64,000 bases of DNA from Demequina muriae (GCF_030418295.1 NZ_JAUHQA010000001.1:248001-312000); one strand, 5' to 3'. Numbered from the stretch's first letter, positions 16,877-28,167 are shown. Notes: generated by a model not told the origin, from the sequence alone. Translations and numbers: made by a program.

Positions 16877-17851
16877 TCAGACGTCGAGCAGTGCCAGGAC
16901 GTCGTCGGCGGCACGGCTCACATCCGCCGCATCGACCGGCGCCGCCACCCACCGGACGCGGGGGTCAGGGCGGAACCACTTGCGCTGACGGCGAGCCAGC
17001 CGCCGCGTATGCACCTTGATGAGGTCCCGTGCCTGATCCGCGTCGAGTTCGCCATCGAGGTATCGCAGCGTCTCCGCGTATCCCACGGCACGCCGCGCCG
17101 TGACCCCGTCGCGCAGGCCTCGGTCGGCCAGGGTGCGCACCTCATCGACCAGCCCCGACTCCCACATGTGGTCGACGCGCTCGTCGATGCGTGGGTCCAG
17201 CACGTCATAGCCGAGGTCGAGCCCGATCTGCACCGCCGGGATCTCGTACTGGTGGGTCGGCAGCGTCGCCGAGAACGGCTGGCCCGTCAGCTCGATCACC
17301 TCGAGCGCGCGCACGATGCGCTTGGCGTTCTGGGCGGGGATGCGCGCGGCCGCAACCGGGTCGGCGGCCGCGAGCTCGCGGTGCAGCATGCCCGGACCTT
17401 CGGTGTCAGCGCGCGCCTCGAGACGTGCCCGCACCGAAGGGTCGGTGGGCGGGAACTCGAACGTGTCCAGCAGCGCACGGACGTACAGCCCCGAGCCGCC
17501 GGTCACGATGGCACGACGACCGCGCGCGTGGATCGCGTCGATGTCGGCGCGCGCGGCGCTCTGGAACCCAGCGACCGATGCGTCCTCCTGGACGTCGAGG
17601 GTGTCCAGCTGATGGTGCGGCACCCCCTTCCGCTCGGCGAGCGTGAGCTTGGCCGTGCCGATGTCCATCCCTCGGTAGAACTGCATCGCATCGGCATTGA
17701 CGATCTCGCCGTCGAGCCGCTCGGCGAGCGCGAGCGACACGGCGGACTTCCCGGTCGCCGTGGAGCCGACCAGGGTGATGGCCGCGGGCGCGTCCGAGCG
17801 CACCGCATCGTCCGTCCATGCGGCCGATGCGGGGGTGCGGTGACCTGTCAC
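16877..17851 (-). CDS. miaA: tRNA dimethylallyltransferase
   Basis: Transfers a dimethylallyl group to A37 of tRNAs that read codons starting with U. The product is about 324 residues. P-loop GSTATGKSAVSLALAE is near residue 33, followed by NADAMQFYRGMDIGTAKL, HHQLD, GGSGLYVRALLD and the C-terminal YAETLRYL. An open frame runs on upstream inside miaB, but I chose GTG 17851 because GAGG lies 9 nt before it and it sits 7 nt after the miaB stop. A GTG about 70 nt further in would also give a complete P-loop. The product is the substrate of the adjacent miaB gene. Confidence 0.93.
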   Translation of the reverse strand: MTGHRTPASAAWTDDAVRSDAPAAITLVGSTATGKSAVSLALAERLDGEIVNADAMQFYRGMDIGTAKLTLAERKGVPHHQLDTLDVQEDASVAGFQSAARADIDAIHARGRRAIVTGGSGLYVRALLDTFEFPPTDPSVRARLEARADTEGPGMLHRELAAADPVAAARIPAQNAKRIVRALEVIELTGQPFSATLPTHQYEIPAVQIGLDLGYDVLDPRIDERVDHMWESGLVDEVRTLADRGLRDGVTARRAVGYAETLRYLDGELDADQARDLIKVHTRRLARRQRKWFRPDPRVRWVAAPVDAADVSRAADDVLALLDV

Positions 17852-17858
17852 CGGCGCC

Positions 17859-19391
17859 TCAGGTCCGGGACGGGCGCAGCGACGGGATGCCGAGCCCCAC
17901 GGGCCCTGCGGGCGCACTGGCACCCGTGCCGCATGAGGATCCGCATCCCCCGGCGCCGTGGTCGTGCCCGTCGCCGTTGGCGGCGTCCCACGCGTCGCCC
18001 GCGCGGGTGCGACGCACGGTGTACGTGCCGCCCTCCAGCGCACTGTCCGCGATCAGGTGGTGGGGGGCCGCGTGCGTCACCTCGACGGTCACCATGTCGC
18101 CGGGGCGCGGGATGTCGTCCCCTGCCACCTCAGGCACGGCGAAGTGCACCAGGCGGCTGTCGGGCGCCCGGCCGCTGAGCCGCGCCGAGGCGTCGTCCTT
18201 GCGCCCGGCGCCGTCGAGGACCATGAGCTCCACGGTGCGACCCACCAGGCCCTGGTTCTCCGCGAGCGAGACGCGTTCCTGCAAGGCCTTGAGCCGGCCG
18301 AAACGCTCGGTGATCACCGCCTTGGGGAGCTCAGGCAGCTCGAAGGCGGGCGTGCCGGGGCGCGGCGAGTACTGGAAGGTGAAGGCGCTCGAGAAGCGTG
18401 ACTGCTCGACCACGCGCAAGGTGTCCTCGAAGTCCTCGTCGGTCTCACCCGGGAAGCCCACGATGATGTCGGTGGTGATCGCCGCATCGGGCATCACTGC
18501 GCGAACCTTGTCGAGGATCCCCAGGAACTTCGCCGATCGGTAGGAGCGTCGCATCGCACGCAGCACCGCGTCGGAGCCGGACTGCAACGGCATGTGCAGG
18601 CTCGGCATGACGTTCGGCGTCTCCGCCATCGCCTCGATGACGTCGTCCGTGAAGGCCGCCGGGTGAGGCGAGGTGAATCTCACCCTCTCGAGGCCGTCGA
18701 TCTCCCCGCAGGCGCGCAGCAGCTTCGCGAAGGCGCCTCGGTCACCGAACTCGATGCCGTACGAGTTGACGTTCTGGCCGAGCAGGGTGATCTCCACCAC
18801 GCCCTGCGAGACCAACGCCTGGATCTCGGCGAGCACCTCGCCTGGGCGGCGGTCGCGCTCCTTGCCGCGCAGGCTCGGCACGATGCAGAACGTGCAGGTG
18901 TTGTTGCACCCCACGGAGATCGACACCCATGCGGACGCGACAGAATCGCGACGGCTCGGCAGCGTGGACGGGAACACCTGCAGAGACTCTTCGATCTCGA
19001 CCTGCGCCTCGGCGTTGTGGCGAGCGCGGTCGAGGAGCGCCGGCAGCACGTCGAGGTTGTGGGTGCCGAAGACGACGTCCACCCACGGGGCCTTCTCGAC
19101 GATGGTGCCGCGGTCCTTCTGCGCCAGACAGCCGCCCACGGCGATCTGCATGCCGGGGCGCGCGGACTTGGCGTGGGCGAGCTGCCCGAGGTTGCCGTAC
19201 AGCTTGTTCGCGGCGTTCTCGCGCACCGCGCACGTGTTGATCACGACCACGTCGGCGATGTCAGAGCCCTGCGGAGCGGCGGTGTAGCCAGCCTTCTCGA
19301 GGAGTCCGGCCATGTGCTCGGAGTCGTGAATGTTCATCTGGCACCCGAGGGTCCGGACGACGTACGTGGGGGCGAGCGTGGTCTCTGACAT
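17859..19391 (-). CDS. miaB: tRNA methylthiotransferase MiaB
   Basis: A 510-residue radical-SAM enzyme that adds a methylthio group to i6A37 of tRNA, the step after MiaA. The N-terminal UPF0004 domain supplies cysteines in TLGCQMN, NTCAVRE and VGGCLAQ for one iron-sulfur cluster. The radical-SAM motif CNNTCTFC near residue 165 supplies the other. A TRAM domain ([12 protein letters not shown]) follows near residue 395. The last 50 residues are a His- and Gly-rich extension with GGCGSSCGT, whose role is unknown. It begins 2 nt after the RNase Y stop, so these two genes are co-transcribed. Confidence 0.95.
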   Translation of the reverse strand: MSETTLAPTYVVRTLGCQMNIHDSEHMAGLLEKAGYTAAPQGSDIADVVVINTCAVRENAANKLYGNLGQLAHAKSARPGMQIAVGGCLAQKDRGTIVEKAPWVDVVFGTHNLDVLPALLDRARHNAEAQVEIEESLQVFPSTLPSRRDSVASAWVSISVGCNNTCTFCIVPSLRGKERDRRPGEVLAEIQALVSQGVVEITLLGQNVNSYGIEFGDRGAFAKLLRACGEIDGLERVRFTSPHPAAFTDDVIEAMAETPNVMPSLHMPLQSGSDAVLRAMRRSYRSAKFLGILDKVRAVMPDAAITTDIIVGFPGETDEDFEDTLRVVEQSRFSSAFTFQYSPRPGTPAFELPELPKAVITERFGRLKALQERVSLAENQGLVGRTVELMVLDGAGRKDDASARLSGRAPDSRLVHFAVPEVAGDDIPRPGDMVTVEVTHAAPHHLIADSALEGGTYTVRRTRAGDAWDAANGDGHDHGAGGCGSSCGTGASAPAGPVGLGIPSLRPSRT

Positions 19392-19393
19392 TC

Positions 19394-20854
19394 CTACCCT
19401 GCGACGGCGTCCGCTCGGAGTTCGCGGATCACGGTCACCTTGATCTCTCCAGCGAAGCTGAAGTCGCGGCTGATGTGCTGAGCAATTGTACGCGCCAGCT
19501 CATGCGTGCCCTCGTCATCGACCGTCTCGGGCTCGACGACCACACGCACCTCACGCCCGGCCGCCATCGCCAGCACCTTCACGACGCCTTCGTGCTCGGC
19601 GACCAGTCGCTCGAGGCCCTCCATGCGCTCGAGGTACCCGTCGACATCCTCCCGCCTCGCACCGGGGCGCGAGGCGGACACGGCGTCAGCCACCTGCACG
19701 ATCACACCTTCCAGGGTGGTCTGCGGCACCTCGTCGTGGTGGGCGGCGATCGCGTTGACGACCGTGGGAGGCTCGCCGTGCTCGGCGGCGAGAGCCGCTC
19801 CGATCGCGGCGTGAGTGCCTTCCCGCTCATGGGTGAAGGCCTTGCCGATGTCGTGCAGGAACGCAGCATGTCGCGCGAGCTCCACATCCGCGCCGAGCGA
19901 CGTCGCGATGTCGGCCGCGATCTGCGCTGACTCGACGAGATGTGCCAGCACATTCTGTCCGTAGGAGCTGCGGAGGCGCAGTCGCCCGAGGACGGACACC
20001 ATCTCGTGCGGGATGCCACGCACGCCGGCGGCGTCGATCGCGTCGAGACCAGCGTCGAGATGACGCTGCTCGGTGTCCGCCACCGCTCGGGCATAGGCCG
20101 CCTCGACGCGTTGCGGCTGGATGCGACCGTCCTCGATGAGGTCGCGCAGCGTCACCTCGGCGATCTCACGTCGTTCGACGTCGAACGACGACAGCTGAAC
20201 GGCGTTCACGCCCTCCTCGACCATCACGTTGACGCCGGTCAGGGACTCGAAGGCGCGAATGTTGCGTCCCTCACGGCCGATGATCCGGCCCTTCATCTCT
20301 TCGCTCGGCAGGTCGATCCAGGTCGTGGAGGTCTCCGAGGCGACGCGCGCCGCCTGGCGCTGCATCGACGAGACGAGGATCTCGCGCGCGCGCTGGTCCG
20401 CGGTCTCCTTGGTGGCTCGTTCGAGACGCCTGAGCTCGCCGCTTGCGGCGTCGCGCGCCTTCCTGACCTGCTGAGCCATGAGCTCTGCGCGCGCCTCTTC
20501 CGGGGTGAGGCCGCCGATCTCGGCGAGGCGCCTCTCGCGCAGCAGGTCGATCTCGCCGCGTTCGGCATGAAGTCGCTTCTCATCCCGGGCGATGACCGCC
20601 GCCCGCTCGTCGAGCGAGCGCGCATACATCTGTGCGGTGCGGTGGTCGGCCGAGAACTCCTTCTCGCGCTGCGCCACCCGCTCCTCGCGGCGCTGGGCCT
20701 CGCTCAGGAGGTCGCGTGCCTCTTCGCGGGTCGCCTGAGTCTCATCGCTCGTCGAGCGCCGGATCTCCGCGGCCTCGCGTCGGGCGAAGTGCACCACGAG
20801 CACGGATGCGAGGAGCAGCAGGAGGGTCGCCACAGTGGCGATGATCTGGGCCAC
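19394..20854 (-). CDS. rny: Ribonuclease Y
   Basis: A membrane-anchored endoribonuclease of 486 residues, starting RNA decay. An N-terminal membrane segment ([21 protein letters not shown], named here by its ends, residues 4-24) precedes a long coiled-coil (to about residue 180), a KH domain ([18 protein letters not shown]) and an HD domain with the metal-binding HDIGK near residue 340. RNase Y is best known from Firmicutes but is found in parts of Actinobacteria, so the call is by architecture. It lies between recX and miaB. RNase J and PNPase are also in this window. Confidence 0.92.
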   Translation of the reverse strand: MAQIIATVATLLLLLASVLVVHFARREAAEIRRSTSDETQATREEARDLLSEAQRREERVAQREKEFSADHRTAQMYARSLDERAAVIARDEKRLHAERGEIDLLRERRLAEIGGLTPEEARAELMAQQVRKARDAASGELRRLERATKETADQRAREILVSSMQRQAARVASETSTTWIDLPSEEMKGRIIGREGRNIRAFESLTGVNVMVEEGVNAVQLSSFDVERREIAEVTLRDLIEDGRIQPQRVEAAYARAVADTEQRHLDAGLDAIDAAGVRGIPHEMVSVLGRLRLRSSYGQNVLAHLVESAQIAADIATSLGADVELARHAAFLHDIGKAFTHEREGTHAAIGAALAAEHGEPPTVVNAIAAHHDEVPQTTLEGVIVQVADAVSASRPGARREDVDGYLERMEGLERLVAEHEGVVKVLAMAAGREVRVVVEPETVDDEGTHELARTIAQHISRDFSFAGEIKVTVIRELRADAVAG

Positions 20855-20881
20855 GTGCCCTCCTTTCTGACGCTCGACATG

Positions 20882-21414
20882 CTACGTGCCCGAGTTATCG
20901 GCATTCTCGAACTCTCGCACAAGGGCGAAAGCGTCGGAGGGCGAGTATCCCTTGCGCCCCAGCATGCCCACCACCCGGCGCACTCGCTTGTCGCGCTCGA
21001 CGCCGTCCAACTGGTTCCAACGCTTGAGGGCGAGGGTGCGTGCCGCGTCCTGCTCATCCTCGTCGCTGATCTGCGCGAGAGCGGAGTCGATGTCCTCCTG
21101 CTCGAAGCCCTTGCGCCGCAGCTCCGCCAGGATCGCGCGGCGGGACTTGCCGCGCTCATGGTGCCGGGTGCGCACGATCGCGGCCGACAGAGCCGCATCG
21201 TCGAGCAGCCCCACCTCGCGGTAACGCGAGATCACCTCATCGGCGACGTGGTCCTCCACGTCGCGTGACATCAGCCCCTCTCGCAGCTGTGCCGCCGATC
21301 GCGGCGAGTGCGTCAATAGGCGCAGCGCGATGTCCCGCGCGCGCTCGCCAGGATCGGTCGGAGTCGTGGATCCCACGCCTTGCCGGGCACCGTCCTGTCG
21401 AGCGCGCGCTGACA

Positions 21415-21415
<1 letters not shown>
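20882..21415 (-). CDS. recX: Regulatory protein RecX
   Basis: A 177-residue RecX-family modulator that binds and limits RecA filaments. It is built of the usual helical repeats (ALRLLTHSPRSAAQLREGLMSR, cited by its start ALRLLTHSPR; then GLLDDAALSAAIV, and RRAILAELRRKGFE). The ATG shares one base with the recA stop (TGATG), so translation is coupled to recA. An Asp- and Glu-rich segment (ISDEDEQDAART) follows the second repeat. Confidence 0.93.
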
Positions 21416-22512
<1,097 letters not shown>

Positions 22513-22648
22513 GTCGCTATCCCATCGTCAGTGGCATTACTGCCGTGTCTGCCATTCCACGAACGACGCTATGACGCGCCTCTGACATTGGCGCAACGCA
22601 CGTGCCCTCCGTTGTGGAGGGAAGTGGTCCCGCTCTGTCCTGTGGACC

Positions 22649-22670
22649 AGCGTAATCGAACGCATGTTCG
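22649..22670 (-). promoter_or_regulatory. recA promoter with LexA box
   Basis: CGAACGCATGTTCG (22657-22670) matches the LexA consensus. On the minus strand TACGCT (22649-22654) lies 2 nt after it and is a plausible -10, so LexA would cover the -35/-10 spacer. No good -35 hexamer is visible. A leader of about 130 nt would follow. Confidence 0.75.
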
Positions 22671-22728
22671 AAAGGAAGCGGATCGCCGTGGGCGTGTCGC
22701 GGATTGACGGATCGTCTGCTCGCACGCG

Positions 22729-22962
22729 TCAGCGGCGCGGCGGAATCATCCGCTCTCGTGCGCCGCCGTCGCGCCGGTCGAGGGGCACGTCCATCTGGTC
22801 GCACAGCGCGTGCCACACGTCGCGAGGGGGGACGCCTGCCTCAAGCGCCTCGACGGACGTGCGGGACTGCAGATCGTCGAGCGCGAGATCGCGCGCAAGA
22901 GAGCGGGAGTAGTCGACGCCGAACACGTCGTCGAGAAGGACCCAGAACTGGCTGTGTCGCAA
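22729..22962 (-). CDS. DUF3046 family protein
   Basis: A 77-residue actinobacterial protein of the DUF3046 family, characteristically found between clgR and recA. It shows the family pattern RHSQFWVLLDDVFG at the start, then SLARDLALDDLQSRT and GVPPRDVWHALCD. The function is unknown. The likely start is TTG at 22962, as no ATG or GTG covers the conserved N-terminus. It begins 8 nt downstream of the clgR stop. Confidence 0.85.
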   Translation of the reverse strand: MRHSQFWVLLDDVFGVDYSRSLARDLALDDLQSRTSVEALEAGVPPRDVWHALCDQMDVPLDRRDGGARERMIPPRR

Positions 22963-22970
22963 GAGCCGCT

Positions 22971-23282
22971 CTACCGAGCGCGGACTTCGCCCAGCAGCTC
23001 CGGCACGGTGTCGGGGATCGACGGCATGACGTGCACGCGGCCGAACTCCTCCGCACTCTCGAAGCGATCGGAGACCTCGCGGAGAATCGTGGACATGGGC
23101 ACGTCGAGAGCCTCGCTGATCGAGGCGAGCAGCTCAGAGGAAGCCTCCTTCTGGCCACGCTCGACCTCGGACAGGTAGCCGAGCGACACGCGCGCTCCAG
23201 ACGAGATGTCGCGCAGAGTCTTCCCCTGCGTCAGGCGGGCGTTGCGAAGGACGTCGCCGATCTCGTTGCGCAGCACAGGCAT
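22971..23282 (-). CDS. clgR: ClgR-like helix-turn-helix regulator
   Basis: A 103-residue XRE/Cro-type DNA-binding protein matching ClgR, which activates clp protease genes and recA in Corynebacterium and Streptomyces relatives. The helix-turn-helix ([27 protein letters not shown]) covers residues 17-43. The C-terminus lacks the LAA degron seen in some homologues, ending LGEVRAR. GGGGAGA lies about 8 nt before the ATG. Its place between cinA and DUF3046, upstream of recA, is conserved. Confidence 0.85.
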   Translation of the reverse strand: MPVLRNEIGDVLRNARLTQGKTLRDISSGARVSLGYLSEVERGQKEASSELLASISEALDVPMSTILREVSDRFESAEEFGRVHVMPSIPDTVPELLGEVRAR

Positions 23283-23406
23283 GCGTTGTCTCCCCACGGT
23301 GGCGTTTCCGGTCTCCATGCCACTCCCAACGCACATTACCGCACGGATGTTCCCCTCGTCACCGGGCCGCGCCACAGTGGGGCCACAGGCCCGCCTCGCT
23401 GCGGCG

Positions 23407-23910
23407 TCAGGCGCGTGCCACTCGTTCCGCGAGCGCTTCGCGAGCGAGCGTGATGACCGCGCCGATCGCGGCGCCGGAGATGTCGTCCCGGCCGCCATCC
23501 ACGTGCAGCAGACGCGCGGTCGCCTCCCCCTCCACGTCCACGGCGATCCAGACGGTGCCGGGCGGCTGTCCGCCGTGCGGCTCGGGCCCGGCCACCCCGG
23601 TGGTCGCGAGGCCCACGTCCGCCCCGAACACCCGTCTCGCGCCCGCCGCCATCGCCTGTGCGACCTCACGGGACACCGGTCCCGGGTCATCGAGCAGCGC
23701 TCCTGGAACGCCCAGCACCGTGCGCTTGACGTCGACTGCGTACGCCACGACTCCGCCCCGCAGCGACTCCGATGCCCCCGGGACCGCGACCAGCGCCGAG
23801 GTCAGCGCCCCGCCCGTGAGCGACTCCGCTGTCGCCAGGGACAGGCCCGCGGCGCGCGCGAGGATCAGCAGGGCGTCTGCGTCAGGGCTGGACATCGCGG
23901 GGCGGGACAT
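23407..23910 (-). CDS. pncC: CinA C-terminal family amidohydrolase (PncC)
   Basis: A 167-residue protein with only the CinA C-terminal domain, which hydrolyses nicotinamide mononucleotide to recycle pyridine nucleotides. The family marks are ATAESLTGG near residue 28, [14 protein letters not shown] (here SLRGGVV), [12 protein letters not shown] and [12 protein letters not shown]. The N-terminal competence domain of long CinA proteins is absent. It overlaps the end of pgsA by about 29 nt if ATG 23910 is used, or 14 nt if ATG 23895 is used. I prefer 23910 because GGG lies 8 nt upstream. Confidence 0.88.
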   Translation of the reverse strand: MSRPAMSSPDADALLILARAAGLSLATAESLTGGALTSALVAVPGASESLRGGVVAYAVDVKRTVLGVPGALLDDPGPVSREVAQAMAAGARRVFGADVGLATTGVAGPEPHGGQPPGTVWIAVDVEGEATARLLHVDGGRDDISGAAIGAVITLAREALAERVARA

Positions 23911-24496
23911 CGTCGGAGCCCGATGCGCGGGTGTGCTGAGCGGTCGGCTCACCGTGCGCCCGTGCCACGCGAGCGATGCGGACCGCATAGTCGATGCCGG
24001 TGATGACGGCCACTGCGACGGCGATCAGCAGGCTCCACCACGCCACCGCGTCGATCCAGGCCGCCGAATGGGGGATGAGGTACGCCGTGAGGGACAGCAG
24101 CTGCAGGACGGTCTTGAGCTTGCCGCCGCGCGAGGCAGGAATCACCGCGTCCCGGGCCACCGCCAGCCGCCCCACCGTGACCCCGATCTCCCGGAACGCC
24201 AACACGGCGAGGGGCCACCACGGGATGCCATCGACCATGACGATGCCCACGAGAGTGAACAGCACCAGCGCCTTGTCGGCGATCGGGTCTGCAAGCTTGC
24301 CGAAGGGGCTGACGACCTCCCAACGACGCGCGAGGTAGCCATCCCAGTAGTCCGTGGCCGCGGCGACGAGGAACACGATCAGCGCCCAGACGCGCAGCGC
24401 CCCGTTCTCTCCCCCGTCGGCCACCAGCAGCCACAGCACCACCGGCACGGCGACGAGGCGCGCTCCGGTGAGCAGGTTCGGGACGGTCGCATTCAC
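23882..24496 (-). CDS. pgsA: CDP-diacylglycerol-glycerol-3-phosphate phosphatidyltransferase
   Basis: Makes phosphatidylglycerophosphate, the first committed step of phosphatidylglycerol and cardiolipin synthesis, in the membrane. The 204-residue product has the CDP-alcohol signature DYWDGYLARRWEVVSPFG ... D ... D near residue 63-88 with all key Asp, Gly and Arg residues, plus several membrane segments (LLTGARLVAVPVVLWLLV, WWPLAVLAFREIGV, AVAWWSLLIAVAVAVI). The start is GTG at 24496, preceded by a TAGGGT box. Confidence 0.93.
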   Translation of the reverse strand: MNATVPNLLTGARLVAVPVVLWLLVADGGENGALRVWALIVFLVAAATDYWDGYLARRWEVVSPFGKLADPIADKALVLFTLVGIVMVDGIPWWPLAVLAFREIGVTVGRLAVARDAVIPASRGGKLKTVLQLLSLTAYLIPHSAAWIDAVAWWSLLIAVAVAVITGIDYAVRIARVARAHGEPTAQHTRASGSDDVPPRDVQP

Positions 24497-24508
24497 GTGT
24501 TCACCCTA
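24497..24508 (-). promoter_or_regulatory. Leaderless -10 box of pgsA
   Basis: TAGGGT on the minus strand (24503-24508) lies 6 nt before the GTG start, with no Shine-Dalgarno sequence. Confidence 0.45.
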
Positions 24509-24532
24509 GCGCTGGCACCCGGCGCGCTCCGC

Positions 24533-24545
24533 GATAATGGACCGC
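24533..24545 (+). promoter_or_regulatory. Leaderless -10 box of capA
   Basis: GATAAT (24533-24538) lies 7 nt before the ATG at 24546. This favours 24546 over the ATG at 24537, which overlaps the box. Confidence 0.45.
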
Positions 24546-25874
24546 ATGCCCTCCCATTCGCGACGCACGCCCTCCGCCCTGCCTGCGCTTGCGGTGGCCA
24601 CTGCGGCCGCGGCGGTCCTCGCCATCGGCGCCGTTGTCGCGTGGCCGGTCGACGGTGCGACCTCCTCCGCCCCCGAGGCCTCGTCCACTCCATCCGGAAC
24701 CGAGCCGACCCCGGCGCCGAGCGCATCGGCCGCCCCCTCGCCGACGCCTCCGGAACCGCCCCCCACCGTCGAGTTCACCCTCGTCACCGGCGGAGACGTG
24801 CTCACGCACGGTCCGGTGCTCTCGTCGGCACGGGCGGCGGGCGACGGGGCATACGACTTCGCCCCGCTCATGGAGAACGTGCGCCCGTACGTGGCAGGCG
24901 CCGACCTTGCGCTGTGTCACCTCGAGGTGCCGATAGCGCCGGCGGGCACGGAGCCGTCGGGATACCCCACCTTCGGGGCGCCCGCTGAACTGATCCCGGC
25001 GCTGGCGGCTGAGGGCTGGGACGGGTGCTCGACCGCCTCCAACCACTCGATGGACCGCCGGTACGCGGGTCTCGAGACGACGCTCGACGCCCTCGACGAC
25101 GCCGGCCTCGGCCACTCCGGCATGGCACGCACCGAGGAGGAGGCGGCGAGCACCCAGATGTACACCGTGCGCGTGGACGATCGACGGATCAGGGTGGCCA
25201 CCATCTCCTTCACGTACGGACTCAACGGGCTCCCCAAGCCCGAGGGCATGCCGTGGGCCGTCGACACGTTCGACGCGGACGCTCAGGACGTCGCCCCCGT
25301 GCTGACCGCGGCGCAGGAGGCCAGAGACCAGGGCGCCGACATCGTGATCGCCTCGACGCACTGCTGCGTCGAGTACCAGACGGAGCCCAACGCGGCGCAA
25401 CGAGACATCGCGCAGCAGATCGCGGACTCCGGCCTCGTCGACCTGTACGTGGGGCATCACGCGCACGTGCCACAGCCGGTGGAGCTGCTGGACGGCGGGG
25501 TGGACGGCGCCGGCATGTGGACGTACTTCGGCCACGGCAACTACCTGTCGAACCAGGACACCCAGTGCTGCCGCGCCGACACCAACTCCGGGTACCTCGG
25601 CGTGACGACCTTCAGCATCGCGCCCGAGGGAGCGGTCGAGGTCACGGCCGAGTGGGTGGCGACCACCGTGGACCGCACCGGTCGCCACACGATGCACGTG
25701 TTGAACGACATCGTCGAGACGGGAGCCGGCGACCTCTCGGCGGCCGAGGCCCAGGCACGCCACCAGCGCGTGGCCGATGCGGCGGGGACGCAGGCGTCCG
25801 AGCGCACCACGCCGCCGGAGCAGCTGGCTGACTCGGCGTTCCGCGTCACCCGGTGGTGGGAGCCGAGCGCCTGA
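24546..25874 (+). CDS. CapA-like metallophosphatase-fold protein, secreted
   Basis: A 442-residue CapA-family protein, related to PgsA/CapA proteins of poly-gamma-glutamate synthesis but widespread in non-capsulated actinobacteria. It has an N-terminal membrane segment (LAVATAAAAVLAIGAVVAW), a 40-residue Ser/Thr/Pro-rich linker, then the calcineurin-like core: TGGDVLTHGPV, DLALCHLEVPI, STASNHSMDR, IVIASTHCCVEY and YVGHHAHVPQPVE. These blocks supply the Asp, Asn and His residues of a metal site. It is probably anchored with the catalytic part outside the cell. Function on glutamate polymers cannot be inferred. Confidence 0.88.
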   Translation: MPSHSRRTPSALPALAVATAAAAVLAIGAVVAWPVDGATSSAPEASSTPSGTEPTPAPSASAAPSPTPPEPPPTVEFTLVTGGDVLTHGPVLSSARAAGDGAYDFAPLMENVRPYVAGADLALCHLEVPIAPAGTEPSGYPTFGAPAELIPALAAEGWDGCSTASNHSMDRRYAGLETTLDALDDAGLGHSGMARTEEEAASTQMYTVRVDDRRIRVATISFTYGLNGLPKPEGMPWAVDTFDADAQDVAPVLTAAQEARDQGADIVIASTHCCVEYQTEPNAAQRDIAQQIADSGLVDLYVGHHAHVPQPVELLDGGVDGAGMWTYFGHGNYLSNQDTQCCRADTNSGYLGVTTFSIAPEGAVEVTAEWVATTVDRTGRHTMHVLNDIVETGAGDLSAAEAQARHQRVADAAGTQASERTTPPEQLADSAFRVTRWWEPSA

Positions 25875-25893
25875 GCAGCGGCGCGGTCAGCGC

Positions 25894-28167
25894 TCAGAAC
25901 GTGCGATCGTCGATCTCGAGGGGACTGTCGTTCTCCTGTGGCCGCGGGTCGATGAGGCTCGCAGTGAACTGCGGTGAGGTCTCGTGGAGCGCCCCCACCG
26001 GCTGCGCGACGCCGAACAGCCATCCCTGGCCGTAGCGCCATCCGCACCGCGACAGGAACTCGGCCTGCGCCTCCGTCTCGATTCCTTCTGCGATGGTCGC
26101 CAGGCCGAGTTCGCGCGCGAGGGCGCCGAGCGCTCGTGACACGCGAGCGCCGGCCGGGTCCTCGGGGATGCCCGCGACGAAGGACATGTCGAGCTTCACC
26201 CCGGACACCGGCAGGTCGCGCAGATACGACAGCGGCGAGACGCCGGTGCCGAAGTCGTCGAGCAGGATCGGCACACCCGCGTTGCGCAGTTCCGTGAGCT
26301 CGTGGCGGATGCGGGTGTTGGGAGCGACGAGCGAGGCTTCCGTGAGCTCCACCACCAGCCGCTGAGGGCTGAGGTGGTAGCGACCGATCGCGCTGAGCAC
26401 TCGGTCGGCGAACTCGGAGTCTCCCAGCTGGTCGGCGGAGACGTTGAGCGAGACCCAGGTGGAGGGCGACGGACTGTGCGCGAGGAACTGCGCAGCCTGG
26501 TCGACCAGCGCGGTGCCGAGCGCCACCGACAGGTTCTTATCCTCGATGAGCGGCAGGAAGGCGGCAGGCGGCAGCAGCCCTCGCACCGGATGCTGCCACC
26601 GCACGAGCGCCTCGTAGCCCACGACGGTGCGCGTCGAGAGCTCCAGGATCGGCTGGTAATGCAGCACCAGCTGGCCGTTCTCGATCGCGGCGGCGAGCTC
26701 CGAGGCGAGCGCGGAGTGAGTGTCAGAGGTGGTGCGCATCGACGGGTCGAAGACCTCCGTGCGCGACTTGCCCGTCGACTTCGCGCGGTACATCGCCGCG
26801 TCGGCCGCGCTCATGAGGCTCGGCGCGCCGCCAACGGTGGTCTCGTCGTCCGCCATCGCGATGCCCAGCGACGCGTGCAGGGTGATCTGGTGGCGCTTGA
26901 CCTGAACGGGACGCTTGAGGCCCTGATGGATGGCTCCCGCGATCTCGAAGAGCGCCTTGGAGCAGTCCGCGTCCTGCACCACGATGACGAACTCGTCGCC
27001 ACCGATGCGCGCCACGGTGCCGCGTCCGGCGGTCGCCGTGCGCAGCACCCCCGCGACGTGGACGAGGGCGTTGTCACCGATGGCGTGGCCGAACCGGTCG
27101 TTGAGGGCCTTGAACCCGTCGAGGTCGACCGCGATGACGCCCACCCGGGTGTGCGCATCGGGCTGCTCGAGCACCTGCTGCAGGACGTCCTGGAGAAGAG
27201 TGCGGTTCGCGAGGCCGGTCAGCGGGTCGTGCATCGCCCGGTGGGCCATCAGCTCGGAGTGCATGCGGTCGTCGGTGCTGTCCCGCACCTGCACCACGTA
27301 GTGATCGGGCGCTCCCCCGGCGTAGCGGACGAGACCGACGTCGAGGACGGCCCACACGACATTGCCGTCCGCGCGCACGTACCGCTTCTCGCACGTGAAC
27401 TGGCTCTGGTGCCCGTCGTACAGCCGTTGCAGCTGATCGCGCTCGGCAGTGAGGTCATGCGGATGGCTGAGCGCCGAGAACGGCGTTCCCCTCAGCGCCG
27501 CGACGGTGGAGCCCATCATCTCGGCGAAGGCCCGGTTGACCTCCATGAGGCGCCACTCCAGGTCGACGAGCGCCATGCCGACGGGCGCGTTCTCCATCGC
27601 CTTGCGGAACTGGGCGTCAGAGCGGTTCAGCGCCTCGGCGGCTTCACGCAGACCGGACGTGTCCATCATGGTGACCACGGTCACGGGGCCGTCGTCGAGG
27701 CCGTCAGGGACGACCCGCGCGCGGACCTGGATCCAGCGGACGTCCTCGGCCCCGCGCCTGCCGGGAACGCCGACGATGCGGGGCTTGGTGTCCGTGTGGC
27801 CGATCCCGAACGCCTCGCGCATGAGGATCGGGTGCATCTGCTCGTCGAACGCGCGCAGGTTCAGGCGCGCGATCGGCAGGCCGACGGCGTCCGCACGAGT
27901 GACGTTGAGGATGGTGGCCGCGACATCGGAGATCAGCGCGATCTCGTCGGCCTGCGTCACGATGAGAACGCCGTCGCGGGCGGAGGACAGCACCGCCTCG
28001 AACTGTCCGCGCAGATGCCGCTCCCGCGCCAGCGCGATGTCGCGAGAGGTGCGTGCGCGGTGCGACCGCCAGAAGAAGTAGAACGCCAGACCGGCGAGCG
28101 CGAGCAGGAGCGCCGTCACCGTGATGCCCACGGCGGGCTGCTCGAAGAGCTCTATGGCCCCGCCCAT
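25894..28167 (-). CDS. PAS-PAS-GGDEF-EAL cyclic-di-GMP protein
   Basis: A 757-residue membrane protein with one N-terminal transmembrane segment (residues 14-33), a PAS-like domain (about 50-165), a second PAS domain (about 180-305), a GGDEF domain (from MHDPLTGLANR) and an EAL domain to the end. Both catalytic motifs are intact: GGDEF in RIGGDEF, and EAL with YEALVRWQHP and LDDFGTG. It could both make and break cyclic-di-GMP. I see no RxxD inhibitory site five residues before GGDEF. The start overlaps the end of ftsK by 16 nt, so it is translated from the same message. Confidence 0.93.
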   Translation of the reverse strand: MGGAIELFEQPAVGITVTALLLALAGLAFYFFWRSHRARTSRDIALARERHLRGQFEAVLSSARDGVLIVTQADEIALISDVAATILNVTRADAVGLPIARLNLRAFDEQMHPILMREAFGIGHTDTKPRIVGVPGRRGAEDVRWIQVRARVVPDGLDDGPVTVVTMMDTSGLREAAEALNRSDAQFRKAMENAPVGMALVDLEWRLMEVNRAFAEMMGSTVAALRGTPFSALSHPHDLTAERDQLQRLYDGHQSQFTCEKRYVRADGNVVWAVLDVGLVRYAGGAPDHYVVQVRDSTDDRMHSELMAHRAMHDPLTGLANRTLLQDVLQQVLEQPDAHTRVGVIAVDLDGFKALNDRFGHAIGDNALVHVAGVLRTATAGRGTVARIGGDEFVIVVQDADCSKALFEIAGAIHQGLKRPVQVKRHQITLHASLGIAMADDETTVGGAPSLMSAADAAMYRAKSTGKSRTEVFDPSMRTTSDTHSALASELAAAIENGQLVLHYQPILELSTRTVVGYEALVRWQHPVRGLLPPAAFLPLIEDKNLSVALGTALVDQAAQFLAHSPSPSTWVSLNVSADQLGDSEFADRVLSAIGRYHLSPQRLVVELTEASLVAPNTRIRHELTELRNAGVPILLDDFGTGVSPLSYLRDLPVSGVKLDMSFVAGIPEDPAGARVSRALGALARELGLATIAEGIETEAQAEFLSRCGWRYGQGWLFGVAQPVGALHETSPQFTASLIDPRPQENDSPLEIDDRTF

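Noticed and set aside
22605..22621. Small hairpin in the recA leader as an attenuator
   Set aside because: The stem is 6-7 bp with no U-tract and no alternative pairing that I can see.
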